Below are positions 1-6,492 of a DNA stretch of 6,591 bases, one piece after another. A program made the translations under genes and the position numbers. How positions within the stretch are numbered: the first letter of the stretch is position 1; each line of letters opens with the position of its first letter. The notes beneath the pieces were generated by a model that saw nothing but the letters and a program-made list of their open reading frames with translations, had not been told where the DNA came from and did no database searches. This stretch comes from an uncultured Verrucomicrobiota bacterium (GTDB taxonomy: Bacteria > Verrucomicrobiota > Verrucomicrobiia > Chthoniobacterales > SZAS-18): the NCBI GenBank assembly GCA_937871685.1, contig CALMOL010000157.1, forward strand, positions 1 to 6,591, in the 5' to 3' direction.

Positions 1-21
1 CCCCAACCCCCGGTTCCTGCC

Positions 22-2862
22 ATGAAAGCCCCCTCCGTATCTCTCGTCTCGGCAACGATCTCCGCTTGCGTCTTCCTGCTTGGTTCCGCCCCATCGCGGC
101 AGGCCCAAGCGCAATACACTTGGACGAATTTCGCCGGCAAGTCCGGTGGCAGCGGCATCTTCGACGGCAGCGGCAGCGCCGCGCGCTTCAATGGGCCCCA
201 AGGCGTTGCCACCGATGCCGCCGGCAACTTGTATGTGGCGGATACCGCCAGCCATACGATCCGCAAGGTAACGCCCGGGGGCACGGTCTCCACCTTGGCC
301 GGAGCGCCGGGAGTCGCGGGCAGTGCCGATGGCGCCGGCAGCGACGCGCGGTTCAATCTCCCGGAAGGCGTCGCCGTCGATTCGGCCGGCAACGTGTATG
401 TGGCAGACACCGCCAGTCACACGGTGCGAAAAATAACGCCGGCGGGCATCGTCTCCACGTTGGCCGGCTTGGCTGGAAGCGCCTCCAGCTTCACCAACGG
501 CACCGGCAGCGCCGCGCGGTTCTTTCTGCCTCGGGGCATTACCGCCGACTCGGCGGGCAACCTGTATGTGGCCGATTCAGATGCCGGCATCTCGGGACGG
601 ATCCGCAAGGTGACGCCCGCTGGCGGCGTCACGAACTTGACCAATTCCGGAGGAAGCGCCCTCGAGCTCAACGGCCCGCAAGGCCTCGTCTTCGACGCCG
701 CCGGCAACTTGTATGTGGTGGCAACCCGAAACCACACCATCCATAAAGTGACGCCGAGCGGCGTGGCCACCGTTCTCGCCGGCAGCGCGGGCAACTCCGG
801 AGCGTCCGACGGGCCGGGCACGGCGGCGCGGTTCAGCAGCCCGGATGGCCTTGCCGTTGATGCGGGCGGAAACCTTTACGTGGCGGACTCCGGCAACTGC
901 ACGGTGCGCAAGGTCACGCCCGCGGGCGTCGTCACCACCGTGGCGGGCTCGGCCGGCATCGTCGGCACTGCGGATGGCACCGGAAGCGCCGCGCGCTTCC
1001 GACTGCAGAAGGGCATCGGCGCCGATGCGGCGGGCAACCTGTATGTCGCGGACACCGGCAATCACACCATCCGCAAGATCGCGCCTGGGAACGTGGTCAC
1101 CACCCTGGCGGGTTCGACCGACGGCGGCCCCGGCGGCGCGGACGGCACCGGAAGCGCCGCGCGATTCAATGCCCCGCAGGGACTCGTCCTCGATGGCAGC
1201 GGCAACGTTTGCGTCGCGGATTCCGCCAACCACGCCATCCGCCGGATCACGCCCGCGGGCGTCGTCGCCACCGTGGCGGGATCGACCGGCAACCCCGGCA
1301 CCGCGAACGGCACCGGCGCCTCCGCGCGCTTCGACACGCCCCAGGGCATTGCCATCGATGGAAGCGGCAACCTTCTCGTGGCCGACTCGGTCAACAACAC
1401 GATCCGCGCGGTGACGCCCGCCGGCGTGGTCAGCACGGTCGCCGGCTTTCCCGGCGTCGCCGGGAATGCTGACGGCACCGGTAGCGCCGCGAAGTTCAGA
1501 TTGCCCCAGGGCAGCGCGCTCGACGCGGCCGGCAACCTTTACGTGGCGGATTCCCTCAACCATACGATCCGCATGGTGACGCCTGGCGGGGTGGTCACCA
1601 CCTTTGTGGGCCTGGCGGGCACTGCCGGCAGCGCGGACGGCACCGGCAGCGGCGCGCGGTTCAATCTCCCCGAGGACATTGCCCTCGACGCGGCCGGCAA
1701 TCTCTACGTGGCTGATGCGCTCAACCACGCCATCCGCAAGGTGACGCCCGCCGGCGTGGTCAGCACGGTCGCCGGCTTGGCGGGCAGCGCCGGCAGCGCG
1801 GACGGCACCGGCAGCGGCGCCCGCTTCCGCTCCCCCTATGGCTTGGCCAGTGACGCGGCCAACAACCTCTACGTGGCCGACTCCGGCAACCATGCCATCC
1901 GCAAGGTGACGCCTGCCGGCGTGGTCACCACCCTCGGCGGCTTGCCGGGCAATCCGGGCGATGTCGATGGCGTCGGCAGCGGCGCGCGGTTTTATTTCCC
2001 CGCCGGCATTGCCGTGGATGCGGCCGGCAACCTTTTCGTTGCGGATTACTTCAACCATCGCATCTCCCGGGGCGTGCCCGCGGCCGCGGCGGAGTCGCGC
2101 TTGATCAACGTGTCCACGCGCCTGCGCACGGACACGGGTGACAACGTGCTCATCGCCGGCTTCGTGGTGCAGGGAGGCGCCAAGAAGATGGCGGTGCGCG
2201 CCCTGGGCCCAAGCCTCGCCAACGCCGGGGTTTCGGGCACGCTGGCCGACCCGACGCTCGCGCTTCTCAACGCGGCCGGCCAGCTCGTGGCTACCAACGA
2301 CAACTGGCCGGACGGGGCCTCGGCCAATGAGCTGCGCACCCTGGGATTGGCGCCGCCCGACGCACGGGAGAGCGCGCTGGTGGCCACGCTGCCCGCGGGG
2401 CCTTACACCGCCATCGTGCGCGGCGCCGCCGACGGAACCGGCAACTGTCTCGTGGAGGTTTACGATGCGGAGGTGGCTTCCGCGCCCAAGCTGATCAATC
2501 TGTCCACGCGCGGCCCGGTGGGCAGCGGCGACAGCGTGATGATCGCCGGCTTCGTCATCCAGGGATCTCAATCCAAGCGCGTCCTGATCCGCTCGCTTGG
2601 GCCTTCGCTCGCCGTGGCCGGTGTTTCCAACGTGCTGGCGGATCCGACGCTCGAGTTGTTTTCGACCTCGGCTTCCATCGCGTTCAACGACAACTGGCAA
2701 TCCAGCCAGCAGGCCGAAATTTCCGCCGTGGGCCTTGCGCCCAGCAACCCCTTGGAGTCTGCCATCGTGGCAACTTTGGCGCCCGGTGCCTACACGGCCG
2801 TCGTGCGTGGCAGCAACAATGCGACCGGCAACGCGCTCGTGGAGGTTTACGAGTTGCCTTGA
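22..2862 (+). CDS. Exported NHL-repeat beta-propeller protein with two C-terminal duplicate domains
   Basis: This 946-residue protein is predicted to be exported and to act in the periplasm, at the cell surface or outside the cell. Residues 1-30 form a signal peptide: Lys2, a hydrophobic stretch at about 5-23, and an AQA cleavage site before Gln31. Residues 56 to about 684 hold twelve NHL-type repeats of about 55 residues with the core 'P-x-G-[IVL]-x-x-D-x-x-G-N-L-Y-V-A-D-x-x-N-H-x-I-R-K-V-T-P'. NHL repeats build beta-propellers that usually bind proteins, glycans or RNA; I see no catalytic motif. Residues 693-946 hold two copies of a domain of about 125 residues seen at the C-termini of many verrucomicrobial secreted proteins. 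No PEP-CTERM, LPXTG or transmembrane anchor follows. The ATG at 22 is chosen because the signal peptide begins there; only 21 bases lie upstream and no clear Shine-Dalgarno site is visible. The ligand and the biological role are unknown. Annotation as an NHL-repeat protein is secure. Confidence 0.93.
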   Translation: MKAPSVSLVSATISACVFLLGSAPSRQAQAQYTWTNFAGKSGGSGIFDGSGSAARFNGPQGVATDAAGNLYVADTASHTIRKVTPGGTVSTLAGAPGVAGSADGAGSDARFNLPEGVAVDSAGNVYVADTASHTVRKITPAGIVSTLAGLAGSASSFTNGTGSAARFFLPRGITADSAGNLYVADSDAGISGRIRKVTPAGGVTNLTNSGGSALELNGPQGLVFDAAGNLYVVATRNHTIHKVTPSGVATVLAGSAGNSGASDGPGTAARFSSPDGLAVDAGGNLYVADSGNCTVRKVTPAGVVTTVAGSAGIVGTADGTGSAARFRLQKGIGADAAGNLYVADTGNHTIRKIAPGNVVTTLAGSTDGGPGGADGTGSAARFNAPQGLVLDGSGNVCVADSANHAIRRITPAGVVATVAGSTGNPGTANGTGASARFDTPQGIAIDGSGNLLVADSVNNTIRAVTPAGVVSTVAGFPGVAGNADGTGSAAKFRLPQGSALDAAGNLYVADSLNHTIRMVTPGGVVTTFVGLAGTAGSADGTGSGARFNLPEDIALDAAGNLYVADALNHAIRKVTPAGVVSTVAGLAGSAGSADGTGSGARFRSPYGLASDAANNLYVADSGNHAIRKVTPAGVVTTLGGLPGNPGDVDGVGSGARFYFPAGIAVDAAGNLFVADYFNHRISRGVPAAAAESRLINVSTRLRTDTGDNVLIAGFVVQGGAKKMAVRALGPSLANAGVSGTLADPTLALLNAAGQLVATNDNWPDGASANELRTLGLAPPDARESALVATLPAGPYTAIVRGAADGTGNCLVEVYDAEVASAPKLINLSTRGPVGSGDSVMIAGFVIQGSQSKRVLIRSLGPSLAVAGVSNVLADPTLELFSTSASIAFNDNWQSSQQAEISAVGLAPSNPLESAIVATLAPGAYTAVVRGSNNATGNALVEVYELP
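187..2073 (+). repeat. Twelve tandem NHL repeats, about 165 bp per unit
   Basis: The array encodes twelve NHL units, each beginning near an 'F-x-x-P-x-G' motif (first at residue 56) and most ending in 'DGTGSAAR' or a close variant. Most units are 54-57 codons long. Unit 3 (520-666) is only 49 codons: it has an insertion after 'YVADS', weak 'NLTNSGG' in place of the usual 'TLAGSAG' strand, and no DGTGSAAR. Unit 12 stops after 'NHRISRGVP' and lacks the last strand. The matching piece, 'FAGKSGGSG...DGSGSAAR', lies before unit 1, so the first and last parts together can complete one blade. Neighbouring units keep near-identical DNA, especially units 8-10. The array is in frame throughout and is part of the coding sequence, not a separate element. 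Confidence 0.9.
2098..2859 (+). repeat. Duplicated C-terminal domain, two copies of about 125 residues
   Basis: The coding sequence carries two related segments, residues 693 to about 817 and 823-946. Both follow the same order of motifs: 'LIN[VL]STR', 'IAGFV[VI]QG', 'R[AS]LGPSLA[NV]AGVS', 'LADPTL', 'NDNW', 'LGLAP', 'ESA[LI]VATL', 'G[PA]YTA[IV]VRG' and 'TGN[CA]LVEVY'. The pattern suggests a beta-rich module. I recognise it as common at the ends of large exported proteins in Verrucomicrobiota, but I know of no assigned function. It sits where a surface anchor or sorting signal would be expected, so a role in attachment, secretion or ligand binding is possible; this is inference. Confidence 0.75.
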
Positions 2863-2981
2863 GCCGATGCGCGGACGTCGCCGGCGTGCTTGCCTGTGGC
2901 GATGAAAGGAAGCGCTATGGAGGTTTCCGAAAGTTGCTTTACACGGGCCGCCATCCAACCGGCCGGCGGAAGGTCGCCGGT

Positions 2982-3071
2982 GTTTTGGAGGGCGGTGTCC
3001 CCGGCACCGCTTTGGCAGGGTGGCCGCGGCTTCGTATCCGAAAGCGGTGCCGGGACACCGCCCTCCAAAAC
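2982..3071. repeat. Long near-perfect inverted repeat (REP/MITE-like palindrome)
   Basis: The left arm, 2982-3013 (32 nt), and right arm, 3041-3071 (31 nt), are exact reverse complements except for one extra C in the left arm. The arms begin with GTTTTGGAGGGCGG and contain GGCACCGCTTT. The spacer of 27 nt contains the self-complementary core CCGCGG. The stem could extend outward by a G-U and a G-C pair. A stem this long with no T-run after it is more like a dispersed palindromic element than a simple terminator, although it could also stop or stabilise transcripts from the converging genes. No transposase gene and no obvious target-site duplication were seen. Confidence 0.8.
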
Positions 3072-3073
3072 GC

Positions 3074-3103
3074 GAGCGGGTGTAGGCAGCGGCAAGCCCG
3101 CTC
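3074..3103. repeat. Short inverted repeat next to the long palindrome
   Basis: GAGCGGG at 3074-3080 pairs with CCCGCTC at 3097-3103 across a loop of 16 nt. It starts three bases after the end of the long inverted repeat, so the two probably belong to one composite element. There is no T-tract, so a role as an intrinsic terminator is not supported. Confidence 0.5.
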
Positions 3104-3264
3104 TGGTCATGGACGATCAGCTTCGCGTCGCTCGACGCGCCTCTCAACGATCCGACCGCCTCTGCGCCGGGCGGGTCGCTCTGGCGCTGCGCGGGTTCGT
3201 TTCCTCCGCCAGGCGAATGTCAGATTGCCACCGAAAGGGGAGCCCCAGCAGGGTTGAATCCGCC

Positions 3265-3292
3265 CCTCACGGCGCGAGGGAGTGAGGCCGTG
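3265..3292. repeat. Two overlapping, mutually exclusive 6-bp stems
   Basis: CCTCAC (3265-3270) can pair with GTGAGG (3282-3287), and CACGGC (3268-3273) can pair with GCCGTG (3287-3292). The stems share bases, so only one can form at a time. Such an arrangement can be regulatory, but in GC-rich DNA stems of six pairs also arise by chance. The position, downstream of two converging genes, gives no clear gene for it to control. Confidence 0.35.
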
Positions 3293-3309
3293 CAAGTGCC
3301 GCGTTGCTT

Positions 3310-3324
3310 CCGCGCTTCGCGCGG
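3310..3324. terminator. Small GC hairpin downstream of the acyl-CoA dehydrogenase gene
   Basis: CCGCGC (3310-3315), loop TTC, GCGCGG (3319-3324): a perfect 6-bp stem lying 57 nt past the stop codon of the minus-strand acyl-CoA dehydrogenase gene. No T-run follows on either strand, so it may help end transcription or protect the 3' end, but a true intrinsic terminator is not shown. Confidence 0.3.
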
Positions 3325-3380
3325 CGATCAACCCCACAACGAGGCATTTGCGCGGTGGCGCGACCAGCGCGTCGCCGAGT

Positions 3381-5147
3381 TCAAAACTCCCCCGCCTCCG
3401 GGTCCATCATGGCGGCCTTGCCGGCCTTGATGAGGGCGGCCAGGGTGCGCGTCTCGGGCAGGACGTTCGAGAAGAAGTAGCGGGCGGTCTTGAGCTTGGT
3501 GCGGTGGAAGGGAGTGTCCTTGCCGAGGCAGGCCTTCACTTCCAGGCACCACATCCAGGAGAGGACGGTGAGGGCGAAAAGATTCAGGTAGTTCGAGGCC
3601 ACGGCGGCGGCTTCCTCGGGGTCGGCCATGCCCTTCTCGGCGAGGCCCATCGTCAATTCGTTGAGCAGGCCGAGCGTCTTGGCGGTGGGCTCGAGGAATT
3701 CCTTCATCTCGGCATTGTCACCGTTCTTGTGCAGGAACTTCCCCATGCGCGCGGCGAAGAGCTTGTAGAGGCGGCCGTTGTCGATGGGCAGCTTGCGGCC
3801 GACGAGGTCGAGGGCCTGGATGTGGTTGGTGCCCTCGTAGATCAGGGCGATGCGCACGTCGCGCACGTGCTGCTCGATGGCCCAGTCGCGCGTGTAGCCG
3901 GAGCCGCCGAGGACCTGGAGGCACTCGGAGGCATTCTCGAAGCCGCGCTCGGTGAAGTAGCTTTTGCAGATGGGGGTGAACAGCGCCACGAGGTCGGACG
4001 CCTCGGCGCGGGCGGCCGGGTCGGGGTGGACGTGGGCGAGGTCGTATTGCAGCCCGGTCCAGTAGGCCAGGGCGCGCATCGGCTCGTTGGTGCTCTTCAC
4101 GTTGAGCAGCATCCGGCGCACGTCGGGGTGGACGAGAATGGGGTCGGCCGTGGCGGACTCGTCTTGCTTGGCCTTGTCCAAGGAGCGGCTCTGGCGCCGC
4201 TCGCGGGCAAAGCCGAGGGCGGTCTGGTAGGAAATCTCGGCGATGCCGAGGCCCTGCATGCCGACGCCGAGGCGGGCGGCGTTCATCATGGTGAACATGG
4301 CCTGCATGCCCTTGTTCGGCTGGCCGACGAGCCAGCCCTTGGCCTTCTCCAGGTTCATCACGCAGGTGGGCGAGGCGTGGATGCCCATCTTGTGCTCGAG
4401 ACCACCGCAGAAGATCGGGTTGCGCTGGCCGTCGAGGGTGAACTTCGGCACGAGGAAGAGCGAGATGCCCTTGATGCCGGCGGGCGCGTCCGGCAGGCGC
4501 GCGAGGACGAGGTGGATGATGTTCGCGGCGAGGTCGTGCTCGCCGAAGGTGATCCAGATCTTGGTGCCCTCGAGGTGGTAGTGGTCCTCGTGGGGAATGG
4601 CCTTTGTCGTAATCAGGCCGAGATCCGTGCCGCACTGCGGCTCGGTGAGGCACATGGTGCCGGACCATTCGCCCGAGACGAGCTTGGGCAGGTAGGCCTT
4701 CCGCAGGTCGTCGGTGGCGTGCTGCAGCAGGGCGTCCATCGCGCCGTGCGAGAGGCCGCTGCACATGGCGAAGGCGAGATTACAGGAAAGCTGGATCTCG
4801 GAGATGATGCCGTTGAGCAGGTGCGGCGCGCCCTGGCCGCCGTATTCCACCGGCTGCGAGAGGGAGGTGATGCCCTGCTCGCAAGACTTCTTGTAGAGCT
4901 CCTTGAAGCCCTTGGGAGTCGTCACCGTCTTGGCCTGCGCGTCGTATTTTAGCCCCTCCGCGTCCGCGGGGGAGTTGAGCGGATACATCTCGTTCGCGCA
5001 GAACTTCGCCGTCTCCGTGAGGATGGCCATGGCGGTCTCCAGGTCGAAATCCTTGTAGGCGGCGAGCGAGGCGATCTGGTTGGGGTAGTCGAGCACCTCT
5101 TCCAGGATGAAGCGGATGTCGGCGAGCGGGGCTTTGTAGGAAGGCAT
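3381..5147 (-). CDS. Acyl-CoA dehydrogenase, long form with extra C-terminal domain
   Basis: This 588-residue flavoprotein is predicted to oxidise an acyl-CoA thioester to the trans-2-enoyl-CoA in the cytoplasm, passing electrons to electron-transfer flavoprotein. The N-terminal 'SYKAPLADIRFILEEVLDY' is the short lead-in domain of this subclass. The core has the flavin-binding segments 'MCLTEPQCGTDLG' (165-177) and 'KIWIT' (196-200, Trp198), then 'GGSGYTRDW' (414-422) and 'IYEGTNHIQALDL', in which Glu438 is the expected catalytic base. Residues from about 460 to the end form the additional C-terminal domain of the 580-600-residue group that includes FadE-like enzymes and DmdC (methylmercaptopropionyl-CoA dehydrogenase). 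Substrate chain length cannot be read from sequence, so no symbol is given. The ATG at 5147 is preferred because homology starts there; an in-frame TTG at 5222 would add 25 low-complexity residues. No strong Shine-Dalgarno site precedes either. The gene stands alone, with no other beta-oxidation gene beside it. Confidence 0.95.
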   Translation of the reverse strand: MPSYKAPLADIRFILEEVLDYPNQIASLAAYKDFDLETAMAILTETAKFCANEMYPLNSPADAEGLKYDAQAKTVTTPKGFKELYKKSCEQGITSLSQPVEYGGQGAPHLLNGIISEIQLSCNLAFAMCSGLSHGAMDALLQHATDDLRKAYLPKLVSGEWSGTMCLTEPQCGTDLGLITTKAIPHEDHYHLEGTKIWITFGEHDLAANIIHLVLARLPDAPAGIKGISLFLVPKFTLDGQRNPIFCGGLEHKMGIHASPTCVMNLEKAKGWLVGQPNKGMQAMFTMMNAARLGVGMQGLGIAEISYQTALGFARERRQSRSLDKAKQDESATADPILVHPDVRRMLLNVKSTNEPMRALAYWTGLQYDLAHVHPDPAARAEASDLVALFTPICKSYFTERGFENASECLQVLGGSGYTRDWAIEQHVRDVRIALIYEGTNHIQALDLVGRKLPIDNGRLYKLFAARMGKFLHKNGDNAEMKEFLEPTAKTLGLLNELTMGLAEKGMADPEEAAAVASNYLNLFALTVLSWMWCLEVKACLGKDTPFHRTKLKTARYFFSNVLPETRTLAALIKAGKAAMMDPEAGEF

Positions 5148-5310
5148 CGGCAAAGAGGGGCAGGGGAAGAAACGCGGGGGAGCGAGCGGCGCGGACCGAA
5201 GCGAGAAAGCCTGCGGCTTCAAGCCTTAAGCTTCCCTAAGGACAGGAAAACCCGGGCGCGCCCGCAATGTGGAACGATAGTATGACCAACATCATTCTTT
5301 CGCCTCGAAC
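5148..5310. promoter_or_regulatory. Divergent intergenic region that must hold two outward promoters
   Basis: The acyl-CoA dehydrogenase gene leaves to the left and the oxidoreductase gene to the right, so both promoters are expected within these 163 bases. I see no convincing -35/-10 pair; TAGTAT at 5279-5284 (TACTAT-like on neither strand better than 4 of 6 matches) is only a weak -10 candidate. The perfect palindrome GGGCGCGCCC lies at 5254-5263, and an AAGC...GCTT inverted repeat at 5221-5233. Either could be an operator, but neither matches a regulator site that I know. Confidence 0.35.
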
Positions 5311-5314
5311 ATGA
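5282..5314 (+). CDS. Possible ten-codon upstream ORF coupled to the oxidoreductase start
   Basis: ATG at 5282 opens a frame reading MTNIILSPRT and ending at TGA 5312-5314, which overlaps the oxidoreductase ATG at 5311 as ATGA. This four-base overlap is the classic arrangement for translational coupling. A weak GGA lies eight bases before the ATG, while the oxidoreductase start has no visible Shine-Dalgarno site of its own. The peptide has no run of a regulatory amino acid, so classic attenuation is unlikely. It may be a chance ORF. Confidence 0.25.
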   Translation: MTNIILSPRT

Positions 5315-6492
5315 GCGTATTCAACCGCGCCGATCAGGATCTACCGGAAAAGGAATACGACTTCCTTGTGGTCGGCGCCGGCTTGCTGGGAGTGCTGTGC
5401 GCGTGGCACCTGCGCCGGTGCGCGCCGGGACGATCCCTGCTGCTCATGGACCAGGGCGGCCTGCCCAGCGAGGAGGGCGCGACGCATCTCTCGCCCGCGG
5501 TGCATCACCACTTCTTCGCGGCGGCAGGGCGCCGGCAAGCCGCGGCGGAGTGGGGTGAAACCTTGCGAGGCCTCGCGGAGGCAGGCGACGCCGAGGCGCG
5601 CTCCGCGTGGCGCCCGCTTGGGTATTGGTCAAACGCGCCGGAGGACCTGGCGCTCGTGAACGACGAGATCTTCGAGCGGCGCACCTTCGCGGACCTGTGC
5701 GCGTCGCACCCCAACGCGGCGCTCCTCTTCTCGCATCCGCCGGATGCGCCCTTTGCCCTCGACCCGCGCGGCGGCTACGCGCACTCTGAAGCGGTGGCAT
5801 ACTACTTCGCCCTCGCGACGGTGCGAGCCGGCGCGGACCTGTGCCTGAATTCTCGCGCGGCCTTCGACGGGCCCGCCGGGCTGCGGCTGGAACGGTTGTC
5901 GGTGAACCGACGGATGGAAGTGTTCGTGGAGCGCCGTTCTCGCGTGCGCGGCCGGCGGATCGTCGTGGCCGCCGGCGCGTGGGGAGCGGGGATGATCGAG
6001 CACCAGCTCGGTGAGGCCATCCCCGGCGCCGGCCGCTGCTACCAGCAATTCCCGCGGATCGGCCGCGACCCGGCGCTCCTCCAGGGCGCGGAGGGCGATC
6101 TCCTCGACCTACCGGTCGTGCGTGACGGCGACTTTGTCCTGCGCCCGCACCGCGACGGCGCGCTGCTTGTGCCGCCTTGGCCGCCGCCGGACCCCGAGGG
6201 CTACGCGCCGACTGGCGGCCGCTTCCTGGGCGTGCCCGTGGGTTTGCGCCGCGAACTGCTGGCCCGCCTTGCCGCGCGGATGGACGACTTCCCCGCCCTT
6301 TCCTGGCCAACGCTCAACCTTGGCAAGACCCCTGCCGCCCTGCGCGGCGCCTGGGACGCCTTCCCGGCTTCCGGTTTCCCTGAGTGGCACCGCGCCGGCG
6401 ATCATCCTGTCTGGTGGCTGGCCGGCGGCCCGCAAGGCTTTGCTCTCGGCCCAGCCTGCGCGCAGAGCTTGGCGGAGCATCTGGCGTTGTAG
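5311..6492 (+). CDS. FAD-dependent oxidoreductase, DAO (glycine/D-amino-acid oxidase) superfamily
   Basis: This 393-residue cytoplasmic flavoenzyme probably oxidises a small amine or amino acid, but the substrate is not evident. The N-terminal Rossmann dinucleotide fold is clear: 'DFLVVGAGLLGVLCAWHLRR' with Gly22, Gly24 and Gly27, followed by 'LLLMDQG', where Asp47 fits the acidic residue that binds the FAD ribose. Next come 'GATHLSPAV' (56-64), 'DPRGGYAHSEAVAYYFALATVRAGADL' in pieces typical of the family, and a second glycine-rich motif 'IVVAAGAWG' (217-225). The C-terminal 'WWLAGGPQGFALGPACAQSLAEHL' region from Trp368 matches the flavin-contacting end of DAO proteins. Length is usual for the group, and no signal peptide or membrane segment is seen. 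The start is well defined: an in-frame TAG lies at 5278-5280 with no other start codon between. The gene is followed at once by a hairpin, so it is probably the end of its transcript. Confidence 0.9.
   Translation: MSVFNRADQDLPEKEYDFLVVGAGLLGVLCAWHLRRCAPGRSLLLMDQGGLPSEEGATHLSPAVHHHFFAAAGRRQAAAEWGETLRGLAEAGDAEARSAWRPLGYWSNAPEDLALVNDEIFERRTFADLCASHPNAALLFSHPPDAPFALDPRGGYAHSEAVAYYFALATVRAGADLCLNSRAAFDGPAGLRLERLSVNRRMEVFVERRSRVRGRRIVVAAGAWGAGMIEHQLGEAIPGAGRCYQQFPRIGRDPALLQGAEGDLLDLPVVRDGDFVLRPHRDGALLVPPWPPPDPEGYAPTGGRFLGVPVGLRRELLARLAARMDDFPALSWPTLNLGKTPAALRGAWDAFPASGFPEWHRAGDHPVWWLAGGPQGFALGPACAQSLAEHLAL

Larger units (their letters stand above)
2863..3380. other. Gene-poor convergent intergenic region rich in palindromes
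   Basis: These 518 bases separate the stops of two converging genes. Open frames exist on both strands, but they cross the inverted repeats, are rich in Arg, Gly and Pro, and resemble no known family, so I do not call a gene. The stretch holds a long inverted repeat (2982-3071), a second hairpin (3074-3103), two overlapping competing stems (3265-3292) and a small perfect hairpin (3310-3324). There is no tRNA, rRNA or recognisable riboswitch. The density of palindromes suggests a composite of dispersed intergenic repeats rather than lost genes. Confidence 0.6.

Noticed and set aside
187..2073. Regular 165-bp periodicity that might suggest a CRISPR or satellite array
   Set aside because: The repeats are in frame and encode NHL blades with no short direct repeats or unique spacers of CRISPR size.
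577..3147. 856-codon open frame on the minus strand
   Set aside because: It lies opposite the NHL gene, and its repeating Arg/Gly/Ala-rich pattern is the reverse reading of the propeller repeats. High G+C makes such long antisense frames common; there is no recognisable domain.
3250..3262. GGGTTGAATCC resembling a tRNA T-arm
   Set aside because: It lacks the conserved TTCGA loop sequence, the flanks do not form a T-stem, and no acceptor, D or anticodon arm is present.
2890..3285. 131-codon open frame in the intergenic region
   Set aside because: It runs straight through both arms of the long inverted repeat and the next hairpin, has no family resemblance and no ribosome-binding site.
3107..3337. 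76-codon minus-strand open frame
   Set aside because: Arg-rich, overlaps the competing stems and the small hairpin, no recognisable homology; probably a chance frame in repeat DNA.
3282..4952. 556-codon open frame on the plus strand
   Set aside because: It is antisense to the clear acyl-CoA dehydrogenase gene, has a biased composition (Gly, Ala, Val, Glu, His) and no known motif.
5444..6310. 288-codon minus-strand open frame
   Set aside because: Antisense to the oxidoreductase gene, extremely Arg/Pro/Ala-rich and without a domain; a GC-driven shadow.
3381..6492. Possible metabolic unit of acyl-CoA dehydrogenase and FAD oxidoreductase
   Set aside because: The genes are divergent, both flavoproteins are common families, and nothing in the sequence shows a shared substrate or regulator.
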